Positions 54,072 to 54,129 of a DNA stretch of 54,129 nt are shown one piece after another. Within the stretch, counting starts at the first letter, position 1. Each line of letters opens with the position of its first letter. The notes under the pieces are model-generated. The model saw only the letters and a list, made by a program, of their open reading frames with translations. It ran no database searches and had not been told where the DNA came from. This DNA is from Alphaproteobacteria bacterium. GTDB taxonomy: Bacteria > Pseudomonadota > Alphaproteobacteria > Rhizobiales > OSC116. The stretch spans positions 1-54,129 of the forward strand of contig NVQL02000058.1 of NCBI GenBank assembly GCA_002400495.2, written 5' to 3'. Both the position numbers and the translations under genes were made by a program.

Positions 54072-54129
54072 ATGGTCAAAAGAGCGCCTCGACGTCGTTG
54101 GAGTGATGATTTTAAGCGGAACTTTGTTA
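54072..54129 (+). CDS. Transposase OrfA-like start, cut by window end
   Basis: Nineteen codons are visible: MVKRAPRRRWSDDFKRNFV. The R-R-R-W-S-D-x-F-K pattern is the usual start of IS3- or IS66-type OrfA proteins. Too short to choose between families. Confidence 0.6.
   Translation, partial: MVKRAPRRRWSDDFKRNFV

Overview
The window looks like chromosomal DNA of an AT-rich alphaproteobacterium, probably Hyphomicrobiales-like. The evidence is the FlbT/FlaF flagellin regulators, boxes matching the CtrA consensus (TTAA-N7-TTAA) upstream of both intact flagellin genes and a polar-growth gene, a shortened relative of the growth pole ring (GPR) protein, and an alpha-type MlaE/F/D lipid transporter. 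Taxonomy is inferred from gene content only.

Left part (1-11.5 kb): an IS3-family element, cut by the window edge, has broken the first of three tandem flagellin genes. Two intact flagellins follow. One has an unusual leader of five consecutive small hairpins, four sharing the core (A/C)GAAT; the last covers the ribosome binding site. flbT and flaF come next, then a convergent operon flgE-flgK-flgL read from a good sigma-54 promoter. A REP-like repeat cluster separates the two flagellar blocks.

Middle part (11.5-51 kb): mostly ordinary metabolism and envelope genes. These are a penicillin-acylase-family hydrolase, three MFS transporters, a HhH-GPD-like protein, the GPR-like protein with a divergent Hpt protein and a 2Fe-2S ferredoxin, the mlaEFD-lipoprotein operon, a LysE/GNAT exporter operon (its first gene has no standard start codon at the expected place), a fructosamine-kinase-like protein, aroA with a beta-helix acyltransferase-like gene, a secreted alginate-lyase-like protein with a duplicated C-terminal module, pyruvate carboxylase, a TPR protein coupled to a HAD phosphatase, a GH3 enzyme, a MAPEG protein, a serine beta-lactamase-like hydrolase, an AraC regulator, a GNAT protein, an EF-hand protein and leuA. 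Between the EF-hand and GNAT genes is a compact branched RNA-like fold with no assignment. A large imperfect inverted repeat lies at 31.6-32.0 kb.

Right part (51-54.1 kb): tRNA-Lys(TTT) is followed by what looks like a decayed T7/SP6-like prophage. It holds short phage-type ORFs, a winged-helix protein, and the last ~80 residues of a single-subunit phage RNA polymerase, including the catalytic HDSFG motif. Nine same-strand ~22-bp elements, beginning upstream of the polymerase fragment and continuing downstream, resemble SP6-type RNA polymerase promoters. Most are 57-105 bp apart with no genes between them. This promoter-like array, together with the polymerase remnant, is the most unusual feature of the window. 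A second insertion element begins at the right edge.
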